NCBI RefSeq assembly: GCF_013410065.1
Contig: NZ_JACCCW010000002.1
Location: 1,674,001 to 1,738,000 of the forward strand
From: Granulicella arctica
GTDB lineage: Bacteria > Acidobacteriota > Terriglobia > Terriglobales > Acidobacteriaceae
Length of the DNA: 64,000 nt
Direction: 5' to 3'
This document shows, piece after piece, positions 60,900 to 64,000 of this stretch. The first letter of the stretch is position 1, and every line of letters begins with the position of its first letter. Position numbers and translations under genes: made by a program. The notes under the pieces were generated by a model, which saw only the letters and a program-made list of their open reading frames with translations, was not told where the DNA came from and searched no databases.

Positions 60900-61281
60900 A
60901 TGTCTCTATTTTAGTGCGCAGATTCATACCAAAAGCAAACGGCCCGTGCTCGAAGGGAGCGACGGGCCGTCTGGCGGTGATCTGGTGGGATTGACTTGAG
61001 GCGTCCACTCCTGTGTGGGCCGCTGCGGATACTGCTGCGTAAAAAAACCGCTGGGACTAGAGCTGGACGCTCTAAGCCTCAGTCACCTCACGTACTGTTG
61101 TGCAACTATTACTGTCAATTTTCATAGGCTGGACCATCCTCCTTTCCCGTGTAGCCAGAGATTACTCCAGACTCCATGGCCACCGCAAGTAGGCATCGGC
61201 GCTCCAGCAGGACATCCAGTGCAATATTTGGCGCATCGAACGGCGCAGTGCTTCACTTTCACTCCGAGAGGCTATCTCCCT
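60900..61281. other. Intergenic stretch with minus-strand hairpins upstream of thiG
   Basis: About 380 bases with no gene. On the minus strand there is a strong hairpin at 60939-60970 followed by TTTGCTTTT and, further upstream, a second hairpin (about 61054-61078) followed by a run of seven T (61041-61047). No TPP-riboswitch sequence is recognised. A leader RNA for thiG or an sRNA are possible. Confidence 0.6.
60939..60970 (-). terminator. Attenuator-like hairpin upstream of thiG
   Basis: ACGGCCCGT at 60939-60947 pairs with ACGGGCCGT at 60962-60970 with further pairing in the loop; read from the minus strand it is followed by TTTGCTTTT. It lies 40 bases before the thiG start, so it could end or attenuate transcription into thiG. 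Confidence 0.65.
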
Positions 61282-61503
61282 ATGAAACCCGCAACCATTG
61301 TTGGCATTCTCCTGATCCTCGTTGGCATCGTCGGCTTTGCACTTGGCGGCTTCACCTTCACGCATGAGAAGAAAGACGTTGACCTGGGTCCTGTCCAGAT
61401 CGGCCATGAACAGAAGAGCACCGTTCCCATCCCTCCCATTCTCAGCACTATCGCGCTGGTCGCCGGAGTCGGCCTGGTCGTTGTGGGAGCCAGGGCTCGC
61501 TAG
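61282..61503 (+). CDS. Small two-helix membrane protein
   Basis: A 73-residue protein with two hydrophobic segments (TIVGILLILVGIVGFALGG and 'STIALVAGVGLVVVGA') joined by a charged loop containing THEKKDVDLGP. This is similar to small DUF3185-type membrane proteins. The ATG at 61282 is chosen; GAGAGG lies 11 bases upstream. It is convergent with the repressor gene, 5 bases apart. Confidence 0.75.
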   Translation: MKPATIVGILLILVGIVGFALGGFTFTHEKKDVDLGPVQIGHEQKSTVPIPPILSTIALVAGVGLVVVGARAR

Positions 61504-61508
61504 CCCGA

Positions 61509-61781
61509 CTACTTGAGATAAGCCCGCACCAGATCGATCAACTCCTCTCCGAGATCGGGCGTCAGCGGCGCGTGTCCGTCCTGTAGCAGATGCAGCCGAA
61601 TGTGGTCCTCCAGCACCTCGCCCATCAGACTGTTGATGCCTCCCCGAGCCGCCGCCAGCAACATCAGCACGTTGGCGCAGTCTTCGTCGGACGTCAACGC
61701 CCGCTCAATCGCATCCATCTGCCCACGAACCCGCTTCACCCGATTCAGCAGCTTCGTCCGTTCCCGCTCTACGTGGGACAT
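61509..61781 (-). CDS. CsoR/RcnR/FrmR-family metal- or aldehyde-sensing repressor
   Basis: A 90-residue all-helical repressor: N-terminal MSHVERERTKLLNRVKRVRG, Cys in DEDCANVLMLLAAARGG, and His in LEDHIRLHL. The His3 and Cys are those used by RcnR/FrmR-type sensors (nickel/cobalt or formaldehyde); the W-x-Y-z residue set of copper-CsoR is not present. It probably binds the dyad at 61809-61827 in its own upstream region. Confidence 0.88.
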   Translation of the reverse strand: MSHVERERTKLLNRVKRVRGQMDAIERALTSDEDCANVLMLLAAARGGINSLMGEVLEDHIRLHLLQDGHAPLTPDLGEELIDLVRAYLK

Positions 61782-61808
61782 GATTTTCTTCTCCTATTCA
61801 CTCTTCAA

Positions 61809-61827
61809 ATACCCTAAGGGGGTATAC
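61809..61827. promoter_or_regulatory. Probable CsoR/RcnR-family operator
   Basis: ATACCCTAAGGGGGTATAC is a near-perfect dyad with a G/C tract, lying 28 bases upstream of the repressor gene and 53 bases upstream of the porin gene. The form matches operators of the family. Confidence 0.55.
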
Positions 61828-61879
61828 TACAAATAATCTTCCAGCCCCCTACGAACTCCAGGCCGGAACATAACTTCCC

Positions 61880-63403
61880 ATGACGATTCTCACTCTATTC
61901 ATGAAGAACCGCGAACATAACAACTTCATGATGACTCAAAGCTGCATCCGCTGGGGGCAAATCCTTCTCCTGTCGTGTCTGTTTGCGATCGCCGCGCCTC
62001 TCACGGCCCAGGCGCAGACATCACTCCTGCCAGACGCGCCCTCCCCGGCAGACCTGAATGCACCCGCGCCAGCGGTCCGCAATGCGCCCGACACCTCCGA
62101 CACTGTGACGATGTTCCCGCACACCGAGAGCTCCCGCTTCTTCATGGCGGGACAGGCGAACATCGTCTTCCAGTCGCACGGCCCCATGCACTCTCCTTAT
62201 GAGGGCACCAACAGCTTTCTCAGCCGCGGCGAGTACAAGACCTCGCTCGTCGGCACGCTCTACCTGGGTGCACAGCTTTTGCGCACGCCTGAGCACGCCA
62301 ACGACTTCATCCTTGACTTCGAATCCGCCGGTGGACGCGGCCTCAGCGAAGCTCTCGGCCTCGCCGGGTTTACCAACCTCGACGTCGTCCGCAACCCGAA
62401 CCTTGGCTCGAAGCCGTACATCGCCCGCGTCCAGCTCCACCAGACCATCGGCCTCTCCAGCAAGCTCGTCGACACCACGCGGAATCCGTTCTCGCTCGCC
62501 ACGCAAGCCCCGGAGCGCCGCCTCGAGCTCCACGTGGGCAAGATGAGCCTGCCCGACTACTTCGACGCCAACTCCATCGGCACCGACAGCCACCTCCAGT
62601 TCCTCAACTGGACCGCGGACAACAACGGCGCGTGGGACTATGCCGCAGATACCCGTGGCTATACCTACGCCGCCGTCGCCGAGTACATCGACACCTGCTG
62701 GTCCGCCCGCTATGCCATCTCCCTTATGCCCACCGTTCCCAACGGCATCGACCTCGACTGGGCGCTGCGTCGCGCCAGCGGCCAGAACGGCGAGGTCGAG
62801 ATCCGCCACTCCCTGCTCGGCAAGCTCGTCAGCCCCGAGCGTAAGGGAACGCTCCGCTTCCTCACCTACGTCAACCACGCTCACATGGGGCTCTACCGCG
62901 ATGCGGTCAAGGCATACCTCAATGGAACCGACCCCACGCCCGACGTCAACAAGCACGCCGTCTTCAGCTCTGTGAAGTACGGCTTCGGCGGCAACTTCGA
63001 GCAGGAGCTGACGCCGAACCTCCGTGCCTTCGGCCGGTTCGGCTGGAACGAAGGCCAGCACGAGTCCTTCGCCTACACCGAGGTCGACCAGACCATCGAG
63101 CTCGGCGGCGACTACTCCGGCCGGGCCTGGTCGCGCCCCAACGACAAACTGGGCCTCGCCTTCATCACCAACGCCATCGGCAAGGACCACCAGACCTACC
63201 TGAAGCTCGGCGGACTCGGCTTTCTGCTCGGCGACGGCAACCTGAACTACGCCCGCGAGGACATCCTCGAGAGCTACTACAACGCGCACGTCTGGCGCGG
63301 CATCTACTACGCCTTCGATCTCCAGTACATCGACCACCCCGGCTATAACAAAGACCGCGGTCCCACGCTGGTCGAGACCGTCCGCATGCACGTCGACTTT
63401 TAG
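61880..63403 (+). CDS. OprB-like carbohydrate porin
   Basis: A 507-residue outer-membrane protein with a signal peptide (AAPLTAQAQ) and a beta-barrel of the OprB/carbohydrate-selective porin family. The pattern 'LDFESAGGRGLSEALGLAG' and the C-terminal 'YYAFDLQYIDHPGYNKDRGPTLV' with final Phe are typical. It passes sugars or other small solutes. The start at 61880 or ATG 61928/61931 is uncertain; the later one is nearer the usual start of a signal peptide. The divergent CsoR-type gene and its operator share the gap. Confidence 0.85.
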   Translation: MTILTLFMKNREHNNFMMTQSCIRWGQILLLSCLFAIAAPLTAQAQTSLLPDAPSPADLNAPAPAVRNAPDTSDTVTMFPHTESSRFFMAGQANIVFQSHGPMHSPYEGTNSFLSRGEYKTSLVGTLYLGAQLLRTPEHANDFILDFESAGGRGLSEALGLAGFTNLDVVRNPNLGSKPYIARVQLHQTIGLSSKLVDTTRNPFSLATQAPERRLELHVGKMSLPDYFDANSIGTDSHLQFLNWTADNNGAWDYAADTRGYTYAAVAEYIDTCWSARYAISLMPTVPNGIDLDWALRRASGQNGEVEIRHSLLGKLVSPERKGTLRFLTYVNHAHMGLYRDAVKAYLNGTDPTPDVNKHAVFSSVKYGFGGNFEQELTPNLRAFGRFGWNEGQHESFAYTEVDQTIELGGDYSGRAWSRPNDKLGLAFITNAIGKDHQTYLKLGGLGFLLGDGNLNYAREDILESYYNAHVWRGIYYAFDLQYIDHPGYNKDRGPTLVETVRMHVDF

Positions 63404-63476
63404 GTATTTCGTTCCGGCATTGGATGGTGCCTACTTTCCCCATAAATGGAAGCAGGCATTACGGCACAGGTATTTC

Positions 63477-63722
63477 ACGGGAGCGGCCGTCAAACGCTTC
63501 TTCTGCGATACCCGCCAACCACTTCAGAACTACCTGTCCGACTTCATCGCTGCCTACAACTTCGCCAGAAGCCTCATGACACTTCACGGATTCATGCCCT
63601 ACGAGGACCTCTGTAATCCCTGGACCCAAACCCCAGACAGATTTACACTCAATCCCATCCTCCAATATGGCAGGACTAAACATCTAGTGAACATTCCAGC
63701 CTTGCCCAACAAGAAGGAATAA
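63477..63722 (+). pseudogene. IS481-type transposase C-terminal remnant
   Basis: The frame encodes GAAVKRFFCDTRQPLQNYLS, 'FIAAYNFARSLMTLHGFMPYEDLC' and 'WTQTPDRFTLNPI', which is the C-terminus of IS481-family transposases (AAYNFARRLKTL-G-TPYE-IC-IWT-EP-RF). The N-terminal DNA-binding and first catalytic parts are absent, and no terminal repeats are seen. Confidence 0.78.
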
Positions 63723-63725
63723 CCC

Positions 63726-63962
63726 ATGAGCAGCGCCATTCTCTCAGACCAGAACCGCAATCTCGTAGGTGCAGCCTTCGGTGCACTCGCCGGGCTCGCG
63801 ATCACCCTGCAACTCCAACACGAAGCGGCAATCGCAGCACTATCCATCGCAGGACTCATCCTCTACCTGGGCCAATCCACGCAACACGGGCCAAAAACCA
63901 TAGCACTCTCCGGAGTACTCGGCCTCGCCTGCACGCGCCTCACGATTGCCTTAATCCAGTAA
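63726..63962 (+). CDS. Small membrane protein of unknown function
   Basis: A 78-residue protein with two or three hydrophobic segments (GAAFGALAGLAITL, AAIAALSIAGLILYLG, IALSGVLGLACTRLTI). AAGGAA lies upstream of its ATG. It immediately follows the IS481 remnant and may be a passenger or an unrelated gene. No family is recognised. Confidence 0.6.
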   Translation: MSSAILSDQNRNLVGAAFGALAGLAITLQLQHEAAIAALSIAGLILYLGQSTQHGPKTIALSGVLGLACTRLTIALIQ

Positions 63963-64000
63963 TGTGGATGCATGGCTGAAGCGAACCCAACCTCCCCGCT

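Noticed and set aside
60900..61281. A TPP riboswitch ahead of thiG
   Set aside because: I looked on the minus strand for the CTGAGA and CCTGAT-type core elements in the right order and did not find them; only a hairpin with a T run is seen.
62021..63391. A 456-residue open frame antisense to the porin
   Set aside because: Val, Glu, Ala and Gly repeats follow from the porin codons in the opposite frame; there is no signal or family motif.
1..64000. CRISPR array, prophage, integrase or defence island
   Set aside because: No regularly spaced direct repeats, phage structural genes, integrase, restriction or toxin-antitoxin signatures were recognised; the two transposases are decayed.

Overview
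The window reads as a stretch of chromosome from a GC-rich Gram-negative soil bacterium, most likely an Acidobacteriota of the family Acidobacteriaceae (Edaphobacter/Granulicella/Terriglobus type). That placement is an inference. It rests on gene content: a carboxypeptidase-regulatory-domain envelope protein, a YncE-like lipoprotein, a DUF6600/FecR protein, a FTR1-DUF2318 iron permease, a bactofilin and TolC/OprB outer-membrane proteins. It also rests on short dispersed intergenic repeats. Nothing looks like a prophage, integrative element, plasmid backbone, CRISPR array or large defence island. The only mobile DNA seen is two decayed transposase remnants.

Layout. 1-9.0 kb: a TolC-type efflux channel, a cyclic-nucleotide-binding/DUF1003 protein, a YbbA-YbbP-type ABC exporter divergent from a TesA-like lipoprotein esterase, truB, and a pterin cluster (folE plus two tandem 6-pyruvoyl-tetrahydropterin-synthase-family genes). 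9.0-12.9 kb: a glycosyltransferase, a TlpA-like lipoprotein, a HAD phosphatase, two tRNA-Arg genes flanking a small membrane protein, and a histidine phosphatase. 13.0-17.4 kb: an iron-uptake operon (FTR1-DUF2318 permease, two FtsX-type permeases, one ATPase), followed by paired palindromic repeats. 17.7-25.8 kb: envelope proteins, an alkaline-phosphatase-superfamily membrane enzyme, nadK, a LysR regulator divergent from a lipocalin-like protein, a broken IS5-type transposase, a lipase and tlyA. 26.0-31.6 kb: an ECF sigma/anti-sigma pair, a beta-propeller lipoprotein, DUF92, YdcF and a Sua5/YrdC protein. 31.7-43.9 kb: an rRNA methyltransferase, rarA, an M13 peptidase, a DsbD-like protein, small enzymes, prfB with its programmed +1 frameshift, and lnt.

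44-64 kb: an AT-rich structured leader in front of a small AT-hook-like protein, a methyltransferase/bactofilin pair, and an N-succinylamino-acid-racemase/GNAT/mazG operon. These are followed by an OmpA lipoprotein, uvrC, a GT39 glycosyltransferase, an amino-acid permease, rsmA, a FecR/DUF6600 protein, ruvC with an overlapping unknown gene, thiG with an attenuator-like hairpin, a CsoR/RcnR repressor, an OprB-type porin, and an IS481 remnant.

How the genes work together. Several groups look functional: iron uptake (13.1-17.4 kb), pteridine synthesis (7.5-9.0 kb), a possible D- to L-amino-acid conversion module (46.9-48.8 kb), envelope stress sigma control (26.0-27.4 kb), and metal-linked control at both ends (CsoR-type site-like sequences near 1.45 and 61.8 kb). 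I did not find a clearly undescribed multi-gene system. The strongest unexplained signals are the palindromic repeat pair at 17.47-17.60 kb, the structured AT-rich leader at 44.1-44.35 kb and the hairpin ahead of thiG.
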